Assembly: GCA_039621445.1 (NCBI GenBank)
Contig: CP154954.1
Location: 7,752,634-7,816,633 of the forward strand
Reading direction: 5' to 3'
DNA length: 64,000 nucleotides
From: Euglena gracilis
Taxonomy: Eukaryota; Euglenida; Euglenophyceae; Euglenales
Made by a program: the position numbers and the translations under genes. The notes under the pieces are model-generated. The model was not told where the DNA came from, did no database searches, and saw nothing but the letters and a program-made list of their open reading frames with translations. Of this stretch, positions 1 to 9,966 are shown piece by piece. Positions within the stretch are counted from its first letter, which is position 1; every line of letters begins with the position of its first letter.

Positions 1-243
1 TGCCTGATGGGTGAGGGGCTCCCTAGCCCAAAAATAAGCCGCCACTCCGAAAACCAGTCAATGACCTCGAGGTGCTGCTGTTGCAGCTGCGCAATCGAGA
101 TATGTGATGTGCCACAGGGTGTGACTCGCAGTGGGGTTGCCTTCGTGCTGTGCCCCGCAAGGGAGGGATCATGCTGGCGACATGTCCACCAATTACAAGT
201 GCAGTTGTAATTAATTCACTTGTAAGTGTATAAGGCAGCCCGA
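1..243. other. No recognisable feature
   Basis: A plus-strand reading frame (7-210) is open here, but its Cys-rich peptide resembles nothing I know and has no gene context. I treat it as non-coding. Confidence 0.4.
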
Positions 244-285
244 AACTACTGGGCCCCCCGCCGGGGGGGGGGGGGGGCAGTAGTT
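244..285. repeat. Mini foldback around a G15 tract
   Basis: The arms AACTACTG (244-251) and CAGTAGTT (278-285) enclose a C6 run and a G15 run. This is the smallest version of the G/C-tract foldback design that recurs through the window. Confidence 0.6.
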
Positions 286-318
286 AATCCGGGGGGTCAA
301 AATAGTTTTTTTTTTGCG

Positions 319-449
319 TTAATGATGGAATAGGGTTAGGTGCGCGACTTAGGGTTAGGGTTAGGCCTAACTAATAGACGGGTGTTCGGTGTACAAGTTA
401 GGCCTAACCCTAAGCCTAAGTCGCGCACCTAACCCTATTCCATCATTAA
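319..449. repeat. Inverted repeat with TTAGGG-like arms
   Basis: A roughly 54-bp left arm (319-372) is repeated inverted at 396-449 with a 23-bp loop. The arms contain TTAGGG-type motifs and the outer sequence TTAATGATGGAATAGGG. A second short inverted pair (450-467 with 535-551, CCCCAAA...ATAATACC) surrounds the AT-rich tandem next to it, so this may be one palindromic element of about 240 bp. Confidence 0.75.
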
Positions 450-468
450 CCCCAAAAAAATAATACCT

Positions 469-512
469 TGTTAATTGTTAATTGTTAATTGTTAATTGTT
501 ATTGTTAATTGT
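469..512. repeat. GTTAATT tandem repeat
   Basis: About six copies of the heptamer GTTAATT stand in direct order, one of them shortened. It is AT-rich and non-coding. Confidence 0.8.
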
Positions 513-651
513 GAATAAGTTATTTTTGATTATCAGGGTATTATTTGGGGGGTTCAAGCATTGCCTGAAAAATGTGCATGGGCTATTCACGATTACCAGG
601 GATTTTTACAGGGAATTTTGGGGATTGCAGACCCAGGAACCTGTTGCACAC

Positions 652-850
652 CTCGATTGAAAGCTTTTATTGAGGGCTTCGACAGACAGCAACAGATTTC
701 AGCCCAGCCACGCCGCACCGCGCTCTTATTCTGGACGATTGTCCGCGCTGAAATTTAAAATATCTGTTGGTCAGGTTTGGCACTTCAGTTGCCGTACTAC
801 ACCTCAATCGAGAGCTCTTTACAACGCCTTTCAACAGATGGCAACAGAAT
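652..850. repeat. Dispersed repeat L, two diverged copies
   Basis: Two stretches (652-710 and 802-847) carry a pattern seen again near 5.65, 6.5, 6.8, 23.15, 23.4 and 23.8 kb. The pattern is an AATCGA(A/G)AGC(T) block, then an AACAGATGGC-like block and a CAGCC(A/G)... block, in either orientation. It is non-coding as far as I can see. Confidence 0.45.
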
Positions 851-953
851 TAAAGATATTTTTGCATCTGGGTTGGTCATGAGCAAATTCTACGAACTTG
901 AGCTGAGAAAAAAATTCAAAAAATAATCATTTTCTCCAAATTATTTGTGAGAA

Positions 954-1058
954 CCAAACACCTATAGTTGACCCCCAGATTTTCGTCATTTTCGGCCATT
1001 TTCGGCCATTTTCGGCCATTTTCGGCCATTTTCGGCCATTTTTACTATAGGTGCTTGG
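954..1058. repeat. Foldback with 10-bp tandem core
   Basis: The arms CCAAACACCTATAGT (954-968) and ACTATAGGTGCTTGG (1044-1058) are inverted. The core (about 980-1042) is a tandem array of the decamer TTTTCGGCCA, six copies. Confidence 0.75.
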
Positions 1059-1066
1059 TGAGAACT

Positions 1067-1965
1067 TCAAAAATAATAAACCCTTTTTAGTGATGAGCAC
1101 ACAACAAACATTGGTGCGGCAAACTGATTGTGCAAAAAACAAAAATAACATTTTCAAATATTAGAAACAGTTGAATCCTTTCTTCACCCTTCCTTGCAGT
1201 AAAACGCACGCGCACAGTTGGAGCCAGGACACAGCAGGGATGGTCTTGATGAGTCCCAAATGCATGCAGCTCGTAGCGCTGCCCTCCCCATGACAGCTCA
1301 GGACTGGGAGCCTCTGGAGCAGAAACCTCAGCCTGTCAGCTCAGGATATGAACCCGGGTGACGACAAAAAAAAATGTTTGAAATGTAACTTGTTCGAAAA
1401 GGAGGAAAGGATGCAACCTGAACCCTTATTGTTGGGGTACAGGGAAGGGGGTTCCTTTGGGGGGGGGGGGTTGTGCTTTGTGTTCTTCTGTGAAACAACA
1501 AAAAAAAATCAATTTAAAATTTGAAAAAAAATATTTCATTTTATTTCATTTTTAAAAAGGGTGGGAACTGAAATAAAAAATGATAAAATCATTCTGCCTT
1601 CGGCATAATTTTTCAAGCACTTTTTGGGGCTCTTTGCGATGTTCTGTCATCCATTTTAAAAAGATTCTATGATTTGTGTCCACACAGGTACTGTGGCAAG
1701 GAGGAGATATACAGATTGTGCAAATAACATTTTTAAATTTGAGGGCGGGGGCACAAATTCTGAAATTTTCAGTTGTTTGTATGTTTCCCTCTGTTTCTGG
1801 AAATGCAGTTTCCCCAAATGAAAAGTGGTCGTTGCCAGCAGGTACAAATATTGCTTTCAAATCTCCTGCGAATTCTCTTTGAACATTGCAACACGTCGAA
1901 TTTGAAACATGGTGCTCCCATAAGTGGATTTGGATTGACCAGCATCGCACTACATTTTCAAGTGG
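1067..1965. other. Non-coding stretch, no clear gene
   Basis: A poly-G tract lies near 1460 and AT-rich DNA follows. The minus strand is open for 158 codons (1552-2028) and overlapping frames are open on both strands, but no motif is recognisable and base use does not differ from the surroundings. Confidence 0.4.
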
Positions 1966-2010
1966 GAACAGTGCGGGGGGGAACAGCTCGGGGGGGGGGG
2001 GGCATGGTAA
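1966..2010. mobile_element. Family E fragment (right end)
   Basis: The sequence GGGAACAGT, a G-run, AACAGCTC, a G-run and then GGGGCATGGTAA matches the right side of the complete family E elements at 11039-11556 and 13049-13752. No left end is present nearby, so this is a truncated or solo end. Confidence 0.55.
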
Positions 2011-2985
2011 TTTTATGTCGCTCGGCACCAGGCCTGCAAAATGAGGGATGGGCTGGTGCTTTGCTGTCCTTCCTTGAAATCACAATGAGCACCTCGCTGT
2101 GTTCCTCCCTGCACTAAGGTAAACCATAATAGACGAGGTTAAAAGTGAACAAGCACTCACTGACTGCATGCAACCCCTTTCAACCTTTCCGCCATGTGAT
2201 AAAAAAAAACAAATAGGATTGAACTTCTGGATGAGTGAAAGGATAAAAAAAATAATTATTTCTATGCATTGCCATTGCGCATAGTTTTAGAGACAAAGGC
2301 AAATACATTGGCCACACACATGAAAACGACATCATTGGCACGTAGAACGGCTGGAAGAAACTTTCAGCGAGTTCTGTCCTGGCTGAAGTAGATGCTCGAG
2401 CTGGGCTGCCAGCCGCTCCCAAGCAGTAACCGTGCTAAAATCAGCGATTTCAAACCATTCTTCGAACTCAGGCCTTGCACCACCCCCCCCCCAAATGGCA
2501 AGGGGCTTTTGGATCTGGCAGATGTCAATCAAGGTCCAAAAAAATGACCACAACTGGAAAAAAATTGTTCCACATCTCCAAATTCACATGTTGCATTTCT
2601 TTTCTTTGGGGGGGGGGGCAATAATTTAACAACCATTTTGAAGGTCGATTAGGACTTCTACCTCCCCCCGCACTCTTGAGCTAATTGAAAGAGGTCTTCT
2701 AGGGGGCTGAACAACGCCATTTGGGGTCATTTCAGGCACCGAGTCCTGAGGTCCAGGACAGCCCGATTCGGTCTGTCCCCACACCCCCTGACGGGACTCC
2801 ATTGCGCATTTGCACAACCGCGCTGTTTGAAACTCATCTCACGACGCAGGGAGAGAACGGCTGTCGCAGAGTATGAACACCAGAGGGGATAGAGCACAAT
2901 GGGGGACGGGTGGATGGAAGCCTTCTCTCGGTCATGTTGTCTCAAAATTGGGTAAACATGGGTAAACACGCTGACATGGAATTGA
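2011..2985. other. No gene seen; scattered G/C tracts
   Basis: Short C-runs near 2485 and a G-run near 2608 are the only structure. No open frame has a recognisable product. Confidence 0.4.
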
Positions 2986-3041
2986 AATGAGATGAGATGA
3001 GAGATGAGATGAGATGAGATGAGATGAGATGAGATGAGATG
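2986..3041. repeat. ATGAG pentanucleotide microsatellite
   Basis: About eleven copies of the pentamer (GATGA/ATGAG) run in perfect or near-perfect register. On the minus strand it encodes a His-Leu-Ile-Ser repeat, which is a by-product. Confidence 0.9.
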
Positions 3042-4052
3042 CTTCCAGACCACTCTCTCTCCGCCCAAAGCGATATAAATAAGAAATTTAGGATGGGTAA
3101 CGACTGCGCATCTACGCAATGGGCACCCTCATGTAGGTTGTGTCCGGCAGTGGGCTCATCAACACCCACAACCCTGGCACCCAGGTGGTTCCCTACTGTG
3201 AACTACTGCAACCCTCCTCCCGCTTCAACCTCCAAGGGATCAAACTCTCTGGCACGCCGTTCTTGAAGCTCCTCAGCAACATGTGCGTTGATTCCACCCT
3301 GTAGACAACTCAGCAGATAACCCTTTATGGACATTTTGCAGAGCCTAAAACAAGCCAAATTTCACCTGGACTGCGCAACGCTGTCTGGGGAACACAGTCG
3401 GGGCTTCGAAAGCGAGGGACTGGAAACGGGGGGTTTGGCCCTTTTCGGGGGGGGGGGGAATTCACATCTCCCGGAGTCGAAACCCGGGGATTTGAACTTT
3501 TCTTTAACACAATCCCGATTAAAACTAATTCCGAAAATTGCGATTTCCCAATTCTCCCACAATTTTTCCGCAATTTTCCCGCAATTCTTCTGACATCGAT
3601 TTTCCCCCTGGGGACAGTCCAGGGCCATGGAGTTGGGCCAGTGACCAGACAACAGACAGTTGTTCTGGATGAGACCCCCGAACAGGATTTGTTGACACCA
3701 GAAACGACTGGTCGTGAACAGTTTTTGCCATCCCGGAAAAAAAAGAGCAATCAACGTTTTTAGGGGGTGTCTTATGATTTGGAAAGCCATCCACTTCGAA
3801 AATGCTTTCCTGAAGCCGAGGTTCCAGGGGCCAGCAACATCTTCAGAGCAGCGCGCGACTTGAAATCAGATTCAGATCGAACGAACAATCGACTAGTTGA
3901 CTGGTCGTACCGACCTCCAGGGAACCACTTTTGGAGGTGAACTTTGGGTTCAAAAAGACTTTCTTCGCTTTGTGTCCTTACCTTAAAAAAAGGCCAAAAT
4001 GACCAAAACGCTGCCTCCGGCGGGGAACCCAAAAATCCCTTTGGGGTAAACC
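3042..4052. other. No gene seen
   Basis: Overlapping open frames of 70-140 codons exist on both strands (for example around 3325-3790) but have no domain signature. A G-run lies near 3450. Confidence 0.4.
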
Positions 4053-4117
4053 CTCCCCCCAAATAATACCCCCCAAATAATACCCAAATAATACCCCCCC
4101 CCAAATAATACCCCCCC
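4053..4117. repeat. Tandem C-run / AAATAATA repeat
   Basis: Four copies of CCAAATAATACC with variable C-runs lie between GGGGTAAACCC and CATTGGGG. The layout is the same as other G/C-tract families, with short AT words separated by C7-C10 runs. Confidence 0.65.
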
Positions 4118-5410
4118 ATTGGGGTCCGACTTCAGCGACCGGATTAATCCCCCCCCCCGGTTTCGGCCGAAGGCCCGCACTTTGAACTGAAAATACAGGT
4201 AAAAATCACAATATTTTATTTGCATGCAAATAATTTGAAATTAGGTCAAAAATGCCCTGGTTGAGTGATAAAAATATTTGGTACCCAGGGGATCAAAACA
4301 AGTCAAGTTGGAGTTGGGGGATGGTCATGTTTTTGGTTGCGAGGAGAGAACAGGTGTGCTCACAAGGTCTGTTCATCTTCAACATCTCCCTCCTCATTCT
4401 CCTTCACCTCTCCATCGCTAGTTGGCTCGCTGGGGCAAGAGATCCCCGCTGCCATCTACATTCCAGTTAGTGGAAAGCAACATCCGTGCAACATAAAAAT
4501 GATATGACAAAAAATCACCTGTGAAACAAAAAAGCTCCAAACCAGTTGATTCCTTCTGGGTTTGTTTTGTGACATTTTTGTTCCATTTTCAAACATTTGG
4601 TTCTTAATCTTTTTCTTTAAAAAAAAATATCTCGTCTCTTTCAGGTCTCCTTTCTCCTTTCTCCCCCCTATTCAATGGAAATTTTGGGACCCTTCATTTT
4701 CATGCCAGCATAATGCCCGTAAAAAGCCATTTTGGACGCTAAAGCCCACCCCCCCCTTATTGAAGCCCCCACCAATCGAGAAAATGGCCTGGGGAAATTT
4801 TCCCGCCACCTGGGGAAAACTTGGGCGGTCCAAAAATGGCAAAAAAAAATAGACAAAATTTTGGACGATTTTGGCAAATAATAACAACCAATATTTTTCA
4901 CCATCAAGGTCATTTTCTTTGACCAACACCCCTCAAGCTTTTCAGACCAGAAGTTTTTGCGTGGAGCTGGACTCTTTTGCCGGGGGGGGGGGGGCAACAT
5001 GGACCCTCAAAAAAGGTGGCGCAAAAAAAAACACAAAAAAAACACAAAAAAAAGCAAAAAAAAGTGCAAATTCCATGTAAAATCCTTCAGGAGCTCCCCC
5101 AGGATGAGCACTCTGCTCCACTGGAGAGGACTGGGATGAATTTTCCGCTTCGCTAGGGAAAATTACATTTTGCCTGAAAATAAGCTTTATTTAACAAAAA
5201 AAATGGCAAAAATGGCAAAAAATTTGACAAATTTTTTGGTCTCGAGGAATTTATCATCCAACTCCAAATCCAAAAATCGCTGGGAAAGAAAAACACAAGC
5301 ACAAAAAAAGAAAATTTTGCCAAAATCGAAAAAACGTGTATGAACAACACATCTGCGTTCCCCCCTGCTGTAACCTCGCCGGCGGTGGGTATGGGGGTGT
5401 GGGGGGGGAA
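4118..5410. other. No gene seen; A-rich low complexity
   Basis: The segment 5010-5070 is an A-rich run (repeated CACAAAAAA). A G-tract lies near 4982. Nothing coding is recognisable. Confidence 0.4.
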
Positions 5411-5482
5411 TGGGTGAACTTCACCGGTGAACTTCACCACCGAAAGTGCCCCCCCCCCCCCCCGGTGAACGTTCACCGGGGG
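5411..5482. repeat. Foldback around a C16 tract
   Basis: The words GGTGAACTTCACC and CCGGTGAAC/GTTCACCGG repeat in both orientations around a C-run at 5450-5463. Confidence 0.6.
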
Positions 5483-5639
5483 TCTACAGCCTCCCCCCCA
5501 CCCCGTACTGCCTAACCTCCAGCGCTGTGCGATGTGGCTGAGTTCTGTGGGTGCCAAGCGAAAGGTCTTGGGGAGATTGCTCAATTGATATGCTAAATGG
5601 TGCCTGAACCGTGGGATTTGACAAATTTAGATCAAAATT

Positions 5640-5760
5640 TACAATCGCTGAAAATAAGAGCTCTATGCATTATGGCTGAATTATGTGGCCATCTGTTGAA
5701 AGCCCTTGAGAAGCGCTTTTGATTGATGGGTAACATGGCTTCAGAAGTGTGAAATCTACC
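5640..5760. repeat. Dispersed repeat L copy
   Basis: Contains AAGAGCTCT, TGTGGCCATCTGTTGAAAGC, CCTTGAGAAG and a GATTGATGGGTAACATGGC-type word. The same order of words recurs at 23340-23465 and, inverted, at 23740-23840. Confidence 0.6.
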
Positions 5761-5849
5761 AATTTCGGCGACCAATTCCGGCCAAAATTGCCCATAAGTG
5801 TCCCAAACATGGGTATTTGGGGGGAAATTGGCCGTGAATCCTTGGCCGC

Positions 5850-6345
5850 CAGTTCGGGCGTGAAGCCGGAACCCTCAAGACACGATTTCAAAAAACTGTG
5901 TCCAGGACCCCGGTTCGGGCTTCTGCCCAAACCGACGTCCTGGACACGGCGATTCCGAAAATGCACATAGGATCAGAGATAATATTTTTCAAGTTAAACC
6001 CCCACCCCACACCCTCCACTGAGGTTTGTGGAGGCAGCAGTTTTTGCAATGTATGCCCGGACCCGCCCCACTCGACTGGTCCGGTTGAGTCGCAACTCGA
6101 AGGGGGGGGGTCCCGTGGGACCCCCCCCCCCCCCGCCTGGGCTCCGAGATGTGTTGAGGGGGAGTATGGGGAAGGGGGAGGGGATGGGGTGGGTGTGGCT
6201 TTTGTTTTTTTAAAACGGCGTTTGAGACGCCGGGCTTTAGGACAGAACCGGCGTCCCCCCCCCACGGGTTTTCCGGACGCCGGTTCTGTCCTAAAGCCCG
6301 GCGTTAGGAACGCCGGTTTTGTCCAAAGCCCGGCGTCCGGTTTTC
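5850..6345. repeat. Family O hairpins, with perfect stem 6228-6303
   Basis: Several GCCGGTTCGG / ACGCCGG palindromic words occur. The best stem pairs 6228-6256 with 6275-6303 without mismatch over 29 bp, with an 18-nt loop of C-run plus ACGGG. Related hairpins lie at 22900-22960, 23575-23714 and 26525-26612, often followed by GCGTGAAGCC. Confidence 0.7.
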
Positions 6346-6429
6346 ATTCCTAAAAATGTCACCAAAAGTGCCCAAAAGTGGCCCTAAGGCGCTGGTATGA
6401 CTGTTTCAACCATCTAGGACATCTAGGAC

Positions 6430-6860
6430 ATGAATTTTGCCATCTGGGGACCAGTGGGGTGGACATCCAAATTTGGTGGAAATTGGCCCAGATTTGGAAA
6501 TAGAGTACCGTGCAGCGTGGAAAGATCTGATGAGCACCGCTGGTCGTCTGTTGAAAAGAGCTTTCGATCGAGGGGTAACTTGGTACCCAAACGTTGCAAG
6601 CAGCCCGAGGCCAGAATCTGAGTCGAAACTTGTGGTAATTTTCAGTGATTTTTGGTTTGAGATGCTGAATAAACCTTACAGAAACGTTTTTTCCATTCGA
6701 ATCGACCACCTGAGGGGTCCTAGAGGGCACCAGAGTTTTGAAATTAGGGTTTCCCGGTGACAGAAAATAAGAGCTCCAGGCGGCGTGGCTGAATTTGGTG
6801 GTGATCGTCAGTCGTCTGATGAAAAGAGCTTTCGATTGAGGGGAGAGTTTGTACTGGGAC
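6430..6860. repeat. Dispersed repeat L, two further copies
   Basis: Copies at about 6480-6610 and 6760-6860 each hold the order: AAAT...GAGTACC or GAGCTC, CGTCTG(T/A)TGAAAAGAGC, TTTCGAT(T/C)GAGGGG. On the minus strand they lie in one 273-codon open frame (6359-7180) as repeated peptide blocks (PSIESSF.QTT). I regard this as repeat-driven, not as a gene. Confidence 0.5.
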
Positions 6861-6914
6861 GATTGACATAGCCAACCGGAGGGAGCACCGGAGGGAGCTG
6901 CCACCTCGGTCGTC

Positions 6915-7163
6915 ATGGATAACCTTCCTAACCCCTTCCCGATCCTGAAGACAGAAACCACCGAGGAGCGCATGCAAGGAAAGCCTTGTGCTCGGTGTTT
7001 TCTGCCTTTGGGCAAGCGAGGCTTGCTTCGCACAATGGATTGCAATTTGTGCCACGAATTTTGGCACCTTGACTGTGCTGGCTGCACCATGCTCCCCGCA
7101 ACAGTTGGTGTTGTCCTTGGTGTGATGGTAGGGAGATGCCCCCCATGCCCGCTCGTGTTCTGA
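6915..7163 (+). CDS. Small Cys4-His-Cys3 (PHD-like) zinc-finger ORF
   Basis: An 82-codon frame runs from an ATG at 6915 to a TGA at 7161-7163. Residues 24-79 carry the spacing CARC, 14 residues, CNLC, HEFW, HLDC, about 20 residues, CPPC. That is the Cys4-His-Cys3 ligand order of PHD fingers, which bind histone tails or act inside retroelement proteins. The aromatic residue in HEFWH two places before the His also fits. There are no other domains and I see no splice-site evidence. A second, broken copy of the same idea lies at 20706-20881. The finger may be the remnant of a retroelement or transposon ORF. The fold is inferred from Cys/His spacing only. Confidence 0.5.
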   Translation: MDNLPNPFPILKTETTEERMQGKPCARCFLPLGKRGLLRTMDCNLCHEFWHLDCAGCTMLPATVGVVLGVMVGRCPPCPLVF

Positions 7164-7276
7164 ATGCGAAGCGCAAGCACTGAGGATTACACCAACTGTC
7201 TACCTCCGCTTTTTTTTGTCCTGGAACAATCCATTGGCATGACGTTTGCCTGCACCAGGTTTTTTCGGTGGCAGCT

Positions 7277-7749
7277 CTAAGGTTGCTTCGATTAATCGAT
7301 TAATCGATTAATCGATCGAGACCCCCTGATTAATCATTCAATCGGCAGGGGGGTCGATTAATCAAAAATAATTGCCTCCGTTAAAAAGCAGCCATTGCAC
7401 ATGGAAAAAGTCCGCATGCTTGACTTCAAGACAATGACAATGGCATGCAACAAACACAGAAGATGGATCATTTGCGAAACACTGCTTCTTTCAACCGTCA
7501 CTCGTCCACCTCCTCCTTTACAGGGGCAGAAGGGTCAACAAATGCGGGATATTCATACGAACCGACATCGGGGCTTTGACTGATTCATCATCCAGGTTCG
7601 CTCGCAAATCACTGTGGAGCAAACTCTGGTGTGAAAAACTTCTTTCCACACAGGAGAGCATTAATCGATTAATCGATCGGCCCCCCCCCCCCAATTAATC
7701 GGCAATTATCGATCGACAGCCTCAAGATCGATTAATCGGGCAACCTTAG
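7277..7749. mobile_element. 473-bp TIR element with 5-bp TSD (CAGCT)
   Basis: The ends are inverted: CTAAGGTTGC then (TT)CGATTAATCGAT on the left, and the complement ATCGATTAATCGG GCAACCTTAG on the right. The 5-mer CAGCT occurs directly outside both ends (7272-7276 and 7750-7754), as expected for a target-site duplication. Subterminal ATTAATCG repeats and a C12 tract lie inside. No recognisable transposase is present, so it is non-autonomous. Confidence 0.75.
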
Positions 7750-7865
7750 CAGCTCCCATCCTCCCTGTGCTTTGACGGCTTCTTGCTATCTTGACAACCA
7801 TCCAACTGTTGTTTCAGTGTCCCAAATGTGGTTGCAACCATATTCATTTCGGCTGTTTGAAAATT

Positions 7866-8005
7866 TGGGGGGGGTCCACCGGACTCAAGACAAAGCCGGT
7901 GGACCCCCTCCACCGGCTTTGTCACCCCTGAGTCCATCGTAGGGGGTCACCGGCATTGTCCTGAGTCCGGTGGGGGGGGGGGTCACCGACTTAGGACAGA
8001 ACCGG
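7866..8005. repeat. Foldback with G/C tracts
   Basis: The words GGGGTCCACCGG, CAAAGCCGGTGGACCCC, CCACCGGCTTTGTC and GAGTCCGGTGGGG form nested hairpins. It ends in GGACAGAACCGGCG, which is shared with the 6228-6303 hairpin. Confidence 0.55.
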
Positions 8006-8284
8006 CGTTCACCCCTCGGGCTAGGGAGCACTTAGAAATACGTTCACTTGCGTTCCCCTTTAGGCCCAGGGGGGAACAGCCAAAAATTCCCAAAGTTAAT
8101 TCCGAAAAAAACCCAGGGGTTCAAATATAAAATCTCCCCCCAAACTCTGAAACCGTGTTCAGTCCACAATGTACACCGGCCGTGAAAACCGTGTTCAGTC
8201 CACGTGTACGGCGTGGTGTACATGTGGACGTCCACGTGTACACCTGGTGTACATGTGATCTAAACACGTGTACACCATGGTGTA

Positions 8285-8551
8285 CCAACACCCCCCCCCC
8301 CTATTTGGCCGCCCTCCGGGCGGCCCGGACCCCCCTTTTGGCCAATTAGGGGGGGGGGACAATTAGGGGGGGGGGTTACCCCTAACCCCCCCCCCTAATT
8401 GGCCACCTGGGCCCCGTCCTTCATAGTCGCGAACCCCCGTAAAACACCCGAATAAGGGCATTTTCCCTTGAAATGAGTAACCCCCCCCCCTAATTGGCCA
8501 CCTGGGCTCTGGCCAATTAGGGGGGGGGACAAATAGGGGGGGGGGTCACGT
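8285..8551. mobile_element. Family A MITE, copy 1 (TA target)
   Basis: This 267-bp element is almost the same as 13753-14016. Both contain TATTTGGCC, the word GCCCTCCGGGCGGCCCGG, the internal CCTTCATAGTCG segment and the end CAAATA, G-run, TCACGT. Removing it with one TA restores GGTGTA/CACGTGG, which is the uninterrupted arrangement at 9641-9655. The insertion into the palindromic array is therefore visible directly. Confidence 0.85.
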
Positions 8552-8731
8552 TACACGTGGACTGATCACGTGTACACCAGGTGTACACGTGGACGTCCAC
8601 ATGTACACCACGGTGTACTGGGATTTGTTTCTACGGGATTGCAACGGGAAATGTCACGCCTCTGGTGAACATAAAGAAAGAACTCACTTGGCAACAAATG
8701 TGCGGGTCGATGAAAGGGTGACGTGCAAACA

Positions 8732-9447
8732 TCAGCTGCAACGCACCCGAGGCTCCACTGTGCCTGGACAATTTTTTTTAGGCCCTCCGCTCTGTACGCA
8801 GTTGAAAACCCAAGGCACAGTACATCCCGACGCTGTACGGCCAAAATGAGTTTCAGCTGTACCAACTGCACCAACCACTGAAATCAATTCCTCCTCGGTG
8901 AGCACTGTGTTGGATGGGTCCCCCTGCCATCCAACGGCTTTTCCACCAAATGCTTTGGTCAACAATGGCTTGAAGAAAGCATTGAACTTTGGGAATTGAG
9001 AAACAGAAGATGGTACAATTGGGGCTGTGGTGCGGTCTGATACCTTGAACAAATATGCAAGGGAGTTGACATACGAACGGAAAGATAAAACAGACATAGA
9101 ACGCACACAAAAATTGGTGCCAGCCTTTTCCGTTCGTGCTGCCACACAGACCTGTTGCTGCTCCGGAGTTGAATACAACTCCGTCGCATCAATGCACCAC
9201 CGAGACCATCCCAAAAAGCAATCGTCCAGCGAGCCGTGTTGTACCCCATGGGCTGCGCAAACACCCATGTAATCCAAAAACAATTCAGGGCAGCAAGTCG
9301 GGCCCGGTGGTAGTCCATAGGCGGGGCGACGTTAGGGTTGGGTATTGGGCCAAGCAGGGTGTCCTCTTCCTCTGATGGAGATTTCACCTTGTGCAAGGAC
9401 TGCACAATCTTCTCCACTGTGGGGCTGGGGCATCTGGCACTCGGCAA
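8732..9447 (-). pseudogene. Degenerate ORF inside the 8.15-9.83 kb transposon
   Basis: On the minus strand, one frame is open from about 9283 to 8732 (183 codons) and another covers 9447-8959. The most protein-like text switches frame near 9250, which suggests a frameshift. The peptide near 9080-8880 (VLSFRSYVNSLAYLF, then KGDPS-like GDPSNTVLTEEEL) loosely resembles the N-terminal core-binding part of tyrosine recombinases, but no catalytic Arg/His/Tyr set can be seen. Its place between matching inverted ends makes a transposase or recombinase remnant the best guess. The family is unassigned. Confidence 0.4.
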
Positions 9448-9836
9448 GGTTGCCCAGGCACATCATGGCTGAGGAAGACGCGAAGGGTTTTCTTATGCCG
9501 AACATAGAAACTACAAGGAGGAGAGGAGAATTCTTTTTTTCAGAAAAACCAGCATTGCGCTTGACCCGTTTTCACCCAGGTGTACATGTGGACGTCCACG
9601 TGTACACCTGGTGTACATGTGATCTAAACACGTGTACACCATGGTGTACACGTGGACTGATCACGTGTACACCAGGTGTACACGTGGACGCCAACATGTA
9701 CACCACGGTGTACACAAGATCCCCCAAAGTGTACACATGATCACCAAAAACACCATATTTCACGCGAATCACGTGGACTTGAACACGGTTTTCACGACCG
9801 GTGTACATTGTGGACTACAAACACGGTTTCAAGATA

Positions 9837-9933
9837 GAATCGTGATCTGATCCCGCTTTCACACCGTGAAACCCGGGGGCGCCTACGGCGCCCCCGGTTT
9901 TCACGGTGTGAAAGCGGGATCAGATCACGATTC
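9837..9933. repeat. 47-bp near-perfect palindrome
   Basis: Arms 9837-9883 and 9887-9933 are complementary throughout, apart from one inserted base, with a 3-nt centre (TAC). The outer word is GAATCGTGATCTGATC and the inner word is CCGGGGGCGCC. It adjoins the right end of the 8152-9829 element. Confidence 0.9.
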
Positions 9934-9966
9934 TCCTTATAGAAAAAGCCATGGGGCTCCAGCCCG

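Larger units (their letters stand above)
8152..9829. mobile_element. About 1.7-kb transposon with long palindromic TIRs
   Basis: The left end (8152-8212) and right end (9770-9829) are inverted over about 60 bp with few mismatches. Shared words are GAAACCGTGTT, AGTCCACAATGTACACCGG and GTGAAAACCGTGTT. Inside each end is an array of the self-complementary words GTGTACACC and CACGTGGAC (8205-8284, 8552-8616, 9580-9735). Between them lies a degenerate minus-strand coding region (8732-9447). A family A element has later landed in the left array. I infer a DNA transposon whose transposase is broken. The superfamily is not clear. Confidence 0.7.

Noticed and set aside
6359-7180. 273-codon minus-strand protein
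   Set aside because: It is made of dispersed repeat L copies that also occur in other frames and orientations elsewhere.
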